Assembly (NCBI RefSeq): GCF_002102155.1
Contig: NZ_LQOU01000040.1
Span: 44,033 to 108,032 of the forward strand
DNA length: 64,000 bases
From: Mycobacterium europaeum
GTDB taxonomy: Bacteria > Actinomycetota > Actinomycetes > Mycobacteriales > Mycobacteriaceae
Direction of reading: 5' to 3'
A model generated the notes under the pieces. That model was not told the DNA's origin. It searched no databases and saw nothing but the letters and a program-made list of their open reading frames with translations. Shown here in pieces: positions 45,089 to 53,784 of this stretch (position 1 is the first letter of the stretch; every line of letters begins with the position of its first letter). Made by a program: the position numbers and the translations under genes.

Positions 45089-45961
45089 ATGGCGATTGAC
45101 CCGAGTGCCGTCGGCGCGGTGACCGAACCCATGCTGTTCGAATGGACCGACCGGGACACCATGCTCTATGCGCTCGGTGTCGGCGCCGGCCTCGACGACC
45201 TGTCCTTCACCACCGAGAACAGCCACGGCATCGACCAGCAGGTGCTGCCCACCTACGCGGTGATCTGCTCCCCGGCATTTGCGGCGGCGGGCAAGATCGG
45301 GTCGTTCAACCACGCCCTGCTGCTGCACGGTTCGCAGGGCATCCGGCTGCACGCGCCGCTGCCGCCCGCCGGGAAGCTGTCCGTGGTCTCGGAGGTCGCC
45401 GATATTCAGGACAAGGGCGAGGGCAAGAATGCCATCATCGTGCTGCGCGGCCGGGGCACCGATCCGAAGTCGGGCGAGCTGATCGCCGAGACGCTGACCA
45501 CGCTGGTCATCCGCCAGGCGGGCGGGTTCGGCGGGTCGCCGGGCCAGCGCCCGATCGCCCCGGAGTTCCCGGACCGCGAGCCGGACGCCCGCATCGCCCT
45601 GCCGACCCGCGAGGATCAGGCCCTGATCTACCGGCTCTCCGGTGACCGCAACCCGCTGCACAGCGACCCCTGGTTCGCCAGGGAGCTGGCCGGATTCCCC
45701 AAGCCGATCCTGCACGGGCTGTGCAGCTACGGGGTGGCGGGCCGCGCGCTGGTCGCCGAGCTCGGCGAGGGCGTCGCGGCCAACGTCACGGCGATCGACG
45801 CGCGGTTCACCTCGCCGGTGTTCCCCGGCGAGACGCTGACCACGCTGATCTGGCGCACCGAGCCGGGCAAGGCGGTGTTCCGCACCGAGGCGTCGGGAGC
45901 GGAGGGCAGCGGCGTGCGGGTGGTGCTCGACGACGGCGCGGTGGAATACGCCCAGACCTAG
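45089..45961 (+). CDS. htdY: 3-hydroxyacyl-thioester dehydratase HtdY (MaoC-like, double hotdog)
   Basis: The 290-aa protein is a double-hotdog hydratase/dehydratase. The C-terminal half has the catalytic signature YRLSGDRNPLHSDPWFARE (Asp and His of the R-specific hydratase motif) at about residues 185-205 and PILHGLCSYGVAGRAL. It hydrates or dehydrates (R)-3-hydroxyacyl thioesters in fatty acid metabolism. The ATG at 45089 has AAGGAG 8 nt upstream and yields the same length as Rv3389c. Its stop overlaps the convergent otsB2 stop by 4 nt (CTAG shared at 45958-45961). Confidence 0.93.
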   Translation: MAIDPSAVGAVTEPMLFEWTDRDTMLYALGVGAGLDDLSFTTENSHGIDQQVLPTYAVICSPAFAAAGKIGSFNHALLLHGSQGIRLHAPLPPAGKLSVVSEVADIQDKGEGKNAIIVLRGRGTDPKSGELIAETLTTLVIRQAGGFGGSPGQRPIAPEFPDREPDARIALPTREDQALIYRLSGDRNPLHSDPWFARELAGFPKPILHGLCSYGVAGRALVAELGEGVAANVTAIDARFTSPVFPGETLTTLIWRTEPGKAVFRTEASGAEGSGVRVVLDDGAVEYAQT

Positions 45962-47085
45962 CCGGACAGCCGGTTTGCCAGGCGGGCGGTGAACTCGCCG
46001 GCTTTCGCGGGGCTGTCCAGCGCGAACCGCGCCGCGGTGGCACGGTCGCCGTCGTCGTAGTGCCGCACCAGGATAGGGACCCCACCGTCGCGCACCGCGT
46101 CGAACGCGTCCTCGTCGGTGATGTCGTCGCCGAGGTAGACCGGCGTCAAGGCGCCGGTCTCGGCCTCGGTCAGGTGATCGAGCACCCAGCGCAGCGTTTT
46201 TCCCTTGTCCCAGTCCAAGTCCGGGCGCAGCTCGATGACCTCGCGGCCGGTGGTCACCCGAAGGCCGTCGCGCCGGCCCGCCGCGCGCACCGCGGCCGCC
46301 ACGTCGCCGACGCGGTCGCGCGCGGCGTTGCGGTAGTGCACGGCGACCCCGAACCGCTTGTGCTCCACCACCACACCGGGGATGGAGCCCAGCCGCTCCC
46401 GCAGCTCGCCGGCCGCGCGCTCGAGCACCGGCACGGCCGTCGCCGCCTCGTCGTTCTGGTGGTGCGCGCCGTCGGGCGCGGTCAGCTCGAAACCGTGGCT
46501 GCCGGCATACCAAATGCCTTGCACTCCAACGCGTTTGGTGACGTCGGCCAGGTCGCGGCCGGACAGCACCGCTACCGGGCACCGGGCCGCCAGCTGCCGC
46601 AGCGCCTCGGTGGCACCGGGGACCGGGATGGCGGCGTCGGGGTCGTTGACGATGTCGGACAGCGTGCCGTCGAAGTCGAAGAACACCGCCGGCCGGCGTT
46701 CGGCGAGCTCGTCGAGGACCGTCAGCGCGTCGGGCAGCTGCGACATCCGCAGGTCCCCGGTGTGCACGGTGACGTCGTGAAGGTCGGCGACGACCGCATC
46801 CGCGCCGGCGTCTCGCAGCGCGTCGCCGTGGCCGACGCCGATCACCAACGCGAATCCGCCGGCGCGCGCCGCCTCGACGACCGCTTCGTCGGCGGTGACG
46901 ACCACGCACCGTCCGGGTCGCACGCCCAGGTCGGCGGCCGCCCTCGCCGGGCCCTCGGGTGAGGAGAAAACCGCGGTGGCCATGTCGATCTCACGCAGCC
47001 GCCCGTCCAGCGCGGGCCCGGGCGCGTCGAACAGCACCGCGTCGTGGCGACGCGGGTCGATGACGACCGGGCCCGACTGTGACAT
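45958..47085 (-). CDS. otsB2: trehalose-6-phosphate phosphatase OtsB2
   Basis: OtsB2 makes trehalose from trehalose 6-phosphate and is essential in M. tuberculosis. The 375-aa protein has an N-terminal HAD-like extension (about residues 1-125) and the phosphatase domain with VFFDFDGTLSDIV (nucleophile), AVLSGRDLADV, WYAGSHGFEL, GKTLRWVL (Lys) and VYLGDDITDEDAF. The start at 47085 opens MSQSGPVVIDPRRHDAVLFD. It is convergent with htdY with overlapping stops and lies 42 nt downstream of the triacylglycerol synthase gene on the same strand. Confidence 0.93.
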   Translation of the reverse strand: MSQSGPVVIDPRRHDAVLFDAPGPALDGRLREIDMATAVFSSPEGPARAAADLGVRPGRCVVVTADEAVVEAARAGGFALVIGVGHGDALRDAGADAVVADLHDVTVHTGDLRMSQLPDALTVLDELAERRPAVFFDFDGTLSDIVNDPDAAIPVPGATEALRQLAARCPVAVLSGRDLADVTKRVGVQGIWYAGSHGFELTAPDGAHHQNDEAATAVPVLERAAGELRERLGSIPGVVVEHKRFGVAVHYRNAARDRVGDVAAAVRAAGRRDGLRVTTGREVIELRPDLDWDKGKTLRWVLDHLTEAETGALTPVYLGDDITDEDAFDAVRDGGVPILVRHYDDGDRATAARFALDSPAKAGEFTARLANRLSG

Positions 47086-47126
47086 GACCCAACCCTCTCA
47101 CGAGGCCCGGTCCGGCCGGGAGTGGG

Positions 47127-48470
47127 TCAGTGCCGCGCTTGGCCCGGGAAAGGCGGGCGCGGCCCCGGTGCGCGACGGGCGGCGGCGCGGGGCGACCGCT
47201 TGCGGCGACGATCGCCGAACAGCAGGACCGAGTCCTCGCTGAGAGCGATGAGGCGTGCCATGCCCAGTTCGATGCCGGCGGCCAATTCCTTGGCACCGAA
47301 CGCGGCGCGGGGCTCGGCCGTGATGCCGAACACGAGCTCGTCGCCGTAGCTGAGCACCGCGACCCCGGTGCTCAGCGCAACGGCGGTCGGCGGGATGGGC
47401 AGCACGCGCTCCATCGTCTGGCCCATGAGCCGCAGTGGGTGCCGCGGCCCGGGGGCGTTGGTGGCCAACGACACGACGGGGCGCCGCGGCAGTAGCGACA
47501 GCAATTGGATCACGCCGTCCCGCACCATCTTTGGCAGGGAATCGAGCGCCGAGTCGACGATGCCGCCGGATCGTGGGCCGGCTTCCCCGGCGACCCAGCG
47601 AGCCTGCACGGCGCGCAGCCGCCGCACCGGGTCGTCGTGTTCGACGGGCAGGTACGGTGACCGGACCGGCGTCGGCACCAGGGCGCGCAGCGAGTCCGCC
47701 CGCGGCTCCTCGCCGCGGCCGAGCAGCACCGTCCGGAACCCCTCGGTGGTGGCGGCCAGCGCGACGTCGTTGACGCTGGCGCCGAACCTGCGGCAGGCGC
47801 GGTCGACGTCGGCGATCGGGACGCGCACCGTGGCGTAGCGCCGCAGGACGGCGGCCCGGTCGTGCGTCCGCAGCCCGGGCCAGACCGCACCGAGGACGGC
47901 GCCGGTCGCGGCCCAGGACGCCCGCCACAGCGCGTCGGGCCAGCCCGGTCGCGGCCCCGCGTCCGACGGAACCCGTTCGGCGGCACGGACGTTGGTGAAT
48001 GCGGTACTGTCGGCGTCGTCGCACAGCCGGGTGAGCAGGTAGGCGGGCGAGTTGCCGTCCAGCAGGCGGTGATGGGTCTTCATCAGGATCGCCCAGCGGT
48101 TGCCCTTCAGGCCCTCGATCACCCAGCATTCCCACGGCGGACGGTCCGGGCGCAGCGGTTGCTCGAGGGCGCGGGCGATGGCCTCGGCCAGCTCGGCTTC
48201 GTCACCGGGCCGGGGGACCGCCACCCGGCGCACGTGCCGGGCGAGGTCGAAACCCGGGCAGTCGACCCATTCGTGGCGCGTCGGGTGCGGCCGCAGCACC
48301 TGCGTGCAGCGCGGCATCGACGGAATGCGTTCGGCCAGAAGGTGTTCGAGGCGGCGGTAATCGGGTGCGCCGCCATCGACGATGGCCACCGCGCCGATGG
48401 CCAGGCCGGCGTGCTGGTCGGGATCCTGAGCTTTCAGGAGTGCCGTATCCAGTGCCCTCACCTGCGCCAT
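47127..48470 (-). CDS. wax ester synthase / diacylglycerol acyltransferase (Rv3371 orthologue)
   Basis: The 447-aa WS/DGAT enzyme transfers acyl groups from acyl-CoA to diacylglycerol, making storage triacylglycerol. The active-site motif HHxxxDG is intact as MKTHHRLLDGNSP at about residues 133-145. Other family segments are PPWECWVIEGL and NDVALAATTEGFR, with a membrane-like stretch at LSLLPRRPVVSLATNAPG. The C-terminal tail is Arg/Pro-rich. The start ATG at 48470 gives MAQVRALDTALLKAQDPD. It is divergent from dnaE2 and precedes otsB2. Confidence 0.9.
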   Translation of the reverse strand: MAQVRALDTALLKAQDPDQHAGLAIGAVAIVDGGAPDYRRLEHLLAERIPSMPRCTQVLRPHPTRHEWVDCPGFDLARHVRRVAVPRPGDEAELAEAIARALEQPLRPDRPPWECWVIEGLKGNRWAILMKTHHRLLDGNSPAYLLTRLCDDADSTAFTNVRAAERVPSDAGPRPGWPDALWRASWAATGAVLGAVWPGLRTHDRAAVLRRYATVRVPIADVDRACRRFGASVNDVALAATTEGFRTVLLGRGEEPRADSLRALVPTPVRSPYLPVEHDDPVRRLRAVQARWVAGEAGPRSGGIVDSALDSLPKMVRDGVIQLLSLLPRRPVVSLATNAPGPRHPLRLMGQTMERVLPIPPTAVALSTGVAVLSYGDELVFGITAEPRAAFGAKELAAGIELGMARLIALSEDSVLLFGDRRRKRSPRAAARRAPGPRPPFPGQARH

Positions 48471-48608
48471 GCTCGCCCCCGCCGGAAAACCTCGCCCTGT
48501 GTTACCAGTGTCTGCCCGGCCCGGTGTCCGCGGTAGGCACGCGGCGTTAAGACCTTGTTTAGGAGTTGAAGATCGGTTTAACAGCGGTTGGACAGGACCG
48601 TAGGCGAT

Positions 48609-48624
48609 TCGAACACATATTCGA
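48609..48624 (+). promoter_or_regulatory. LexA (SOS) box and promoter of dnaE2
   Basis: TCGAAC-ACAT-ATTCGA matches the mycobacterial LexA consensus in 11 of 12 arm positions. It ends 14 nt upstream of the dnaE2 GTG. TAGACT at 48625-48630 fits a -10 and would put transcription start at or next to the GTG, so the dnaE2 message may be leaderless. Confidence 0.85.
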
Positions 48625-48637
48625 TAGACTACGGGGC

Positions 48638-51600
48638 GTGGGTTGGTTCAACGGCCCGCCGAGCTGGGCGGAAATGGAGCGGGTGCTCAACGGCAAGCCG
48701 CGCCACGCCGGCGTGCCGGTGACGCCGGGTGAGGACGCCCCGCTGTCGCCCAGGCGCGGAACGTACCGGCCGCCCGACCGCGCCCGGGCGGCCGGCTCGT
48801 CCGTTCCATACGCCGAACTGCACGCGCATTCGGCATTCAGCTTTCTCGACGGGGCCAGCACACCGGAGGAGCTGGTGGAGGAGGCCGCCCGGCTGGGGCT
48901 GCGCGCCCTGGCGCTGACCGACCACGACGGCCTGTACGGCGCGGTGCGGTTCGCCGAAGCGGCCGCCGAGCTCGAGCTGCGCACCGTGTTCGGCGCGGAA
49001 CTGTCCTTGGGTCCCGGGGCGCGCACCGAGACGCCCGACCCGCCCGGCCCGCACCTGCTGGTGCTGGCCCGCGGCCCGGAAGGCTACCGGCGGCTGTCGC
49101 GGCAGCTGGCCGCCGCGCACCTGGCCGGCGGGGAGAAGGGCAAGCCGCGCTATGACCTCGACGCGCTGACCGAGGCCGCCGGCGGGCACTGGCACATCCT
49201 GACCGGATGCCGCAAAGGCCATGTCCGCCGGGCGCTTTGCGACGGCGGCCCGGACGCGGCGCAGCGGGCGCTGGCCGACCTGGTGGACCGGTTCGGCGCC
49301 GGGCGGGTCAGCATCGAGCTGACCTACCACGGTCAACCGCTCGACGACGAACGCAACGCCGCGCTGGCCGGGATCGCGCCGCGCTTCGGCGTCGGTGTCG
49401 TCGCCACCACCGGGGCGCACTTCGCGGGCCCGTCGCGGCGCCGGCTGGCCATGGCGATGGGCGCCATCCGGGCGCGGCAGTCCCTGGACGCCGCCGCCGG
49501 CTGGCTGGCCCCGCTGGGCGGCTCGCACCTGCGGTCCGGCGAGGAGATGGCCCGGCTGTTCGCTTGGCGCCCCGACGCGGTGAGCGCCGCCGCCGAGCTC
49601 GGCGAGCAGTGCGCGTTCGGGCTGGCGTTGATCGCCCCGCAGCTGCCGCCCTTCGACGTGCCCGCCGGGCACACCGAGGACAGCTGGCTGCGGCAGCTGA
49701 CCATGACGGGGGCGCGGGAGCGCTACGGGCTCCCCGATGCCGCGCCGCGCGCGTACGCCCAGATCGAGCGCGAGCTGAAAGTCATTGCCCAGCTGACGTT
49801 TCCCGGATATTTCCTGGTGGTGCACGACATCGCCCGGTTCTGCCGGGAGAACGGCATCCTGTGCCAGGGCAGGGGATCGGCGGCCAACTCCGCGGTCTGT
49901 TACGCCCTGGGCGTCACCGCGGTGGATCCGGTGGCCAACGAACTGCTGTTCGAGCGCTTCCTGTCGCCCGCCCGCGACGGGCCGCCCGACATCGACATGG
50001 ACATCGAGTCCGACCAACGTGAAAAGGTCATCCAGTACGTCTACGATCGCTACGGCCGCGATTATGCCGCCCAGGTCGCCAACGTCATCACCTACCGGGG
50101 CCGGATCGCGGTGCGCGACATGGCCCGCGCCCTGGGCTTCTCGCAGGGGCAGCAGGACGCCTGGAGCAAGCAGCTCGGCCACTGGAACGGCCTGGCCGAC
50201 TCCGCTGACGTCGAGGGCATCCCGCCGCAAGTGGTCGATCTGGCCAACCAGATCCGGAACCTGCCGCGGCACATGGGAATCCATTCCGGCGGCATGGTGA
50301 TCTGCGACCGCCCGATCGCCGACGTGTGCCCGGTGGAGTGGGCGCGCATGGCGAACCGCAGTGTGTTGCAGTGGGACAAGGACGACTGCGCGGCAATCGG
50401 TCTGGTGAAATTCGACCTGCTCGGGCTGGGCATGCTCAGCGCGCTGCACTACGCCATCGACCTGGTGGCCGAGCACAAGGGCATCGAGGTCGACCTGGCC
50501 CGGCTCGACCTCGCCGAGCCGGCGGTCTACGAGATGCTGGCCCGCGCGGATTCCGTCGGCGTGTTCCAGGTGGAGTCGCGCGCGCAGATGGCCACCCTGC
50601 CGCGGCTGAAGCCGCGGATCTTCTACGACCTGGTGGTCGAGGTCGCGCTGATCCGGCCCGGTCCCATCCAGGGCGGGTCGGTGCACCCCTACATCCGGCG
50701 GCGCAACGGGCTGGACCCGGTGACCTACGACCACCCGTCGATGGAGCCGGCGCTGCGAAAGACGCTGGGGGTGCCGCTGTTTCAGGAGCAGCTGATGCAG
50801 CTTGCCGTCGACTGCGCCGGCTTTAGCGCCGCCGAGGCCGACCAGCTGCGCCGCGCCATGGGCTCCAAGCGCTCGACCGAACGCATGCGGCGGCTGCGCG
50901 GGCGGTTCTACGACGGCATGCGGGAGCTGCACGGTGCCCCCGACGAGGTGATCGACCGGACCTACGAAAAGCTGGAGGCGTTCGCTAATTTCGGCTTCCC
51001 GGAAAGCCACGCGCTGAGTTTCGCGTCGCTGGTGTTCTACTCCTCGTGGTTCAAGCTGCACCACCCGGCGGCGTTCTGCGCGGCGCTGCTGCGCGCCCAG
51101 CCGATGGGTTTCTATTCGCCGCAGTCGCTGGTGGCCGACGCGCGCCGGCACGGCGTGACGGTGCACGGGCCGGACGTCAACGCCAGCCTGGCCCACGCCA
51201 CGCTCGAGAACGCGGGAACCGAGGTCCGCCTCGGGCTGGGTGCCGTGCGCCACATCGGCGACGACCTCGCCGAGCGCCTCGTCGACGAGCGAAAAGCCAA
51301 CGGCGCGTTCGCCTCCCTGCTGGACCTGACGGCTCGGCTGCAACTGAGCGTGCCGCAGACCGAGGCGCTGGCCACGGCCGGCGCGCTGGGCTGCTTCGGC
51401 ATGTCGCGGCGGGAGGCGCTGTGGGCGGCCGGGGCCGCGGCCACCCAGCGGCCGGACCGGTTGCCCGGCGTGGGCTCGTCGTCGCACGTGCCGGCGCTGC
51501 CCGGGATGAGCGAGCTGGAGCTGGCCGCCGCCGACGTGTGGGCCACCGGCGTCTCCCCGGACAGCTATCCGACGCAGTTCCTGCGGGAAGACCTGGACGC

Positions 51601-51919
51601 CTTGGGCGTGGTGCCCGCCGGGAGGCTGCTGGACGTGCCCGACGGCGACCGCGTGCTGATCGCCGGCGCGGTGACCCACCGGCAGCGGCCCGGGACGGCC
51701 CAGGGGGTGACGTTTCTCAACCTGGAGGACGAGACGGGGATGGTCAACGTGCTCTGCACGCCGGCGGTGTGGGCGCGGCACCGCAAGCTGGCCAACGCCG
51801 CGCCGGCGATGCTGGTGCGCGGCCAGGTCCAAAACGCCAGCGGCGCCGTCACCGTCGTCGCCGAGCGGCTGGGCCGCATCACCCTGGCCGTCGGGTCGAA
51901 GTCCCGCGACTTCCGGTGA
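48638..51919 (+). CDS. dnaE2: error-prone DNA polymerase III alpha subunit DnaE2
   Basis: DnaE2 is the damage-induced C-family polymerase that carries out mutagenic lesion bypass with ImuA' and ImuB. The 1093-aa protein has an N-terminal PHP domain (YAELHAHSAFSFLDGAS, about residue 55), the polymerase palm (GRGSAANSAVCYALG and PPDIDMDIESDQREKVIQYV with catalytic Asp), PLFQEQLMQLAVDCAGFS, the helix-hairpin-helix region and an OB-fold near the C-terminus (QGVTFLNLEDETGMVNVLC). It lacks the long C-terminal tail of DnaE1. The GTG at 48638 matches the conserved GWFNGPPSWAEMERVL. A LexA box lies just upstream. Confidence 0.96.
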   Translation: MGWFNGPPSWAEMERVLNGKPRHAGVPVTPGEDAPLSPRRGTYRPPDRARAAGSSVPYAELHAHSAFSFLDGASTPEELVEEAARLGLRALALTDHDGLYGAVRFAEAAAELELRTVFGAELSLGPGARTETPDPPGPHLLVLARGPEGYRRLSRQLAAAHLAGGEKGKPRYDLDALTEAAGGHWHILTGCRKGHVRRALCDGGPDAAQRALADLVDRFGAGRVSIELTYHGQPLDDERNAALAGIAPRFGVGVVATTGAHFAGPSRRRLAMAMGAIRARQSLDAAAGWLAPLGGSHLRSGEEMARLFAWRPDAVSAAAELGEQCAFGLALIAPQLPPFDVPAGHTEDSWLRQLTMTGARERYGLPDAAPRAYAQIERELKVIAQLTFPGYFLVVHDIARFCRENGILCQGRGSAANSAVCYALGVTAVDPVANELLFERFLSPARDGPPDIDMDIESDQREKVIQYVYDRYGRDYAAQVANVITYRGRIAVRDMARALGFSQGQQDAWSKQLGHWNGLADSADVEGIPPQVVDLANQIRNLPRHMGIHSGGMVICDRPIADVCPVEWARMANRSVLQWDKDDCAAIGLVKFDLLGLGMLSALHYAIDLVAEHKGIEVDLARLDLAEPAVYEMLARADSVGVFQVESRAQMATLPRLKPRIFYDLVVEVALIRPGPIQGGSVHPYIRRRNGLDPVTYDHPSMEPALRKTLGVPLFQEQLMQLAVDCAGFSAAEADQLRRAMGSKRSTERMRRLRGRFYDGMRELHGAPDEVIDRTYEKLEAFANFGFPESHALSFASLVFYSSWFKLHHPAAFCAALLRAQPMGFYSPQSLVADARRHGVTVHGPDVNASLAHATLENAGTEVRLGLGAVRHIGDDLAERLVDERKANGAFASLLDLTARLQLSVPQTEALATAGALGCFGMSRREALWAAGAAATQRPDRLPGVGSSSHVPALPGMSELELAAADVWATGVSPDSYPTQFLREDLDALGVVPAGRLLDVPDGDRVLIAGAVTHRQRPGTAQGVTFLNLEDETGMVNVLCTPAVWARHRKLANAAPAMLVRGQVQNASGAVTVVAERLGRITLAVGSKSRDFR

Positions 51920-51962
51920 GCCGTGGGTCGCCGCGGCGGCTCGCCGCCTCGCCGCCTCGCGC

Positions 51963-52022
51963 GCCGAACGTGCACTGGCTGCGAAGTTTTGGCGAAATTC
52001 TCGCCGTGGGTGCACGTTCGGC
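51963..52022. repeat. long inverted repeat downstream of dnaE2
   Basis: GCCGAACGTGCAC (51963-51975) and GTGCACGTTCGGC (52010-52022) are perfect 13-bp inverted arms. Inside, GGCGA (51991-51995) pairs with TCGCC (52001-52005). There is no T-run, so it is not a standard terminator. The same GTGCACGTTCGGC-type arms are common between mycobacterial genes as I recall, which suggests a dispersed cruciform element; a weaker relative may lie at about 27808-27870. Confidence 0.7.
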
Positions 52023-52161
52023 GAGATCCCGCAGGCCGCACGTCTCGGCGGGGGAACGGCACGGCTTCGCGTATCCGGTTGCTGAAACGCCGAAAGTTGA
52101 CACCCGCAAATCCGCCGCGTCGTAAACTACCGTGCCTGCTCTCGACCAGAAGGAGCCGGAC

Positions 52162-52560
52162 TTGAAATTGTCCTCGGGACGGCTCGTCCGCCCGCGCTTC
52201 ATGGCTGCGGCTCATCCACAAGTGACGTTCAGGCTTGCTCGCCACGGCGCTGCAATATTGGGTTGTACTGCGGCGTTTGTGTTTCTCCCTGCGGTCGCGA
52301 GCGCAGACCCGCCCGACCCGCACCAGCCGGACATGACGAAGGGCTACTGCCCGGGTGGGCGGTGGGGCTACGGCAATCTGGCCGTGTGCGACGGCGAGAA
52401 GTACCCGGACGGGTCGTTTTGGCACCAGTGGATGAAGACCTGGATAGCCGGGCCTCAGTTCTACTACGACTGCGTCGGCGGAGACGAACCTCTCCCGGGC
52501 CCGCCGCCGCCCGGTGGATGCGACGGGGCGATTCCGCGCGACCAGCCGGCACCGTCCTAG
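52162..52560 (+). CDS. small secreted protein with four cysteines
   Basis: The 132-aa product has a signal peptide (basic region RLARHG, hydrophobic AAILGCTAAFVFLPAVASA, cleavage after ASA-DP) and a mature part of about 85 residues with four Cys in GYCPGG, AVCDG, YDCVGG and GGCDGA, likely two disulphides, plus CDGEKYPDGSFWHQW. I chose the TTG at 52162 because an AAGGAG lies 6 nt before it; an ATG at 52201 would also keep the signal. I recall similar secreted proteins in mycobacteria, but no function. It occupies the place of Rv3369 in M. tuberculosis. Confidence 0.75.
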   Translation: MKLSSGRLVRPRFMAAAHPQVTFRLARHGAAILGCTAAFVFLPAVASADPPDPHQPDMTKGYCPGGRWGYGNLAVCDGEKYPDGSFWHQWMKTWIAGPQFYYDCVGGDEPLPGPPPPGGCDGAIPRDQPAPS

Positions 52561-52648
52561 AAACCCGACCTCGGCCGGAGGGGGCCGCGGCAGCCCGCGG
52601 AACCTCTTGTGTCAGTTCGGCGCTCATGTACCCGGGTAGTCTCCGAGC

Positions 52649-53293
52649 ATGACCCTCAACCTGTCCGTCGACGAAGTCCTGACCACCACCCGCTCGGTCC
52701 GCAAACGCCTCGACTTCGACAAGTCGGTGCCACGCGAAGTGCTGATGGAATGTCTCGAGCTGGCGTTGCAGGCCCCCACCGGATCGAACTCGCAGGGCTG
52801 GCAATGGGTGTTCGTCGAGGACGCCGACAAGAAGAAGGCGATCGCCGACGTGTACCTGGCCAACGCCCGCGGCTACCTGAGCGCGCCGGCGCCGCAGTAC
52901 GGCGAGGGGGACACCCGCGGCGAGCGGATGGGCAAGGTCCGCGACTCCGCGACCTACCTCGCCGAGCACATGCACGAGGCGCCGGTGCTGCTGATCCCCT
53001 GCATCGAAGGCCGCGACGACCAGACCCCGTTGGGTGGGGTGTCGTTCTGGGCGTCGCTGTTTCCCGCGGTCTGGAGTTTCTGCCTGGCGCTGCGGTCCCG
53101 TGGGCTGGGCTCGTGCTGGACGACGTTGCACCTGCTCCGCGACGGCGAGCAGCAGGTGGCCGACGTGCTGGGCATTCCCTACGACAAGTACAGCCAGGGC
53201 GGGCTGTTCCCGATCGCCTACACCAAGGGCACCGACTTCCGCCCCGCCAAGCGGTTGCCCGCCGAGCAGGTCACGCACTGGAACGCCTGGTAG
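52649..53293 (+). CDS. nitroreductase-family flavoprotein (Rv3368c orthologue)
   Basis: The 214-aa FMN protein has the nitroreductase N-terminus TTRSVRKRLDFDKSVPREVL (Arg residues for FMN phosphate), ALQAPTGSNSQGWQWVFVED and a C-terminal GSCWTTLHLLRDGEQQVADVLGIP. These enzymes reduce nitro groups or quinones with NAD(P)H; the physiological substrate is not known. The ATG at 52649 follows 88 nt after the secreted protein gene. It is convergent with the trmL gene (9 nt between stops). Confidence 0.9.
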   Translation: MTLNLSVDEVLTTTRSVRKRLDFDKSVPREVLMECLELALQAPTGSNSQGWQWVFVEDADKKKAIADVYLANARGYLSAPAPQYGEGDTRGERMGKVRDSATYLAEHMHEAPVLLIPCIEGRDDQTPLGGVSFWASLFPAVWSFCLALRSRGLGSCWTTLHLLRDGEQQVADVLGIPYDKYSQGGLFPIAYTKGTDFRPAKRLPAEQVTHWNAW

Positions 53294-53302
53294 CCGTCCG
53301 GC

Positions 53303-53767
53303 TCAGACCGCCCCGTCATAGCCGCGCTGCCGCCAGGCCTCGTAGACGGCGACGGCCGCGGCGTTGGACAGGTTCAGCGAGCGGCGGCCGGCCAGCATCG
53401 GGATGCGCACCCGCTCGGTGACGTGCGGGTCGGCCAGCGTGGCGTCGTCCAGCCCGTCGGGTTCGGGCCCGAACATCAACACGTCGCCGGGCCGGTAGCC
53501 GATGTCGGAGAACCGCGTGCTGGATTGCGCGGTGAACGCGAACACCCGCGCCGGCATGAGCGCGTCCCACGCGGCCGGTAACGAGGGGTGGACCGTGACC
53601 GACGCCAGGTCGTGGTAGTCCAGCCCGGCCCGCCGGAGCTGGGGCTCGGACAGGTCGAACCCCAGGGGCTCGACCAAATGCAGTTCGCAGCCGGTGGCCG
53701 CCGCCGTCCGGATGGCGTTGCCCGTGTTCGGGGGGATGCGCGGGGAGTAGAACATCAGCTTGAACAC
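53303..53767 (-). CDS. trmL: tRNA (cytidine/uridine-2'-O)-methyltransferase TrmL (SpoU family, Rv3366)
   Basis: TrmL methylates the ribose of the wobble base (position 34) of certain leucine tRNAs. The 154-aa protein has the SPOUT knot motifs: FYSPRIPPNTGNAIRTAAAT (motif 1, Asn and Arg), DVLMFGPEPDGL (motif 2; usually FGxExxGL) and RSLNLSNAAAVAVYEAWRQ (motif 3). It is a minimal SPOUT enzyme without an extra RNA-binding domain. It is divergent from the methyltransferase gene at 53785, with only 17 nt between starts, so the promoters overlap the coding ends. Confidence 0.92.
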   Translation of the reverse strand: MFKLMFYSPRIPPNTGNAIRTAAATGCELHLVEPLGFDLSEPQLRRAGLDYHDLASVTVHPSLPAAWDALMPARVFAFTAQSSTRFSDIGYRPGDVLMFGPEPDGLDDATLADPHVTERVRIPMLAGRRSLNLSNAAAVAVYEAWRQRGYDGAV

Positions 53768-53784
53768 AACGCGATAATGGTCGC

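Noticed and set aside
44291..46909. 872-aa minus-strand frame joining lpqD to sequence antisense to htdY and within otsB2
   Set aside because: Only the part from 45004 down has a signal peptide and lipoprotein motif; the rest is a shadow.
48629..52015. 1128-aa frame antisense to dnaE2
   Set aside because: His/Arg/Gly/Gln-rich shadow of dnaE2, without domain or start signal.
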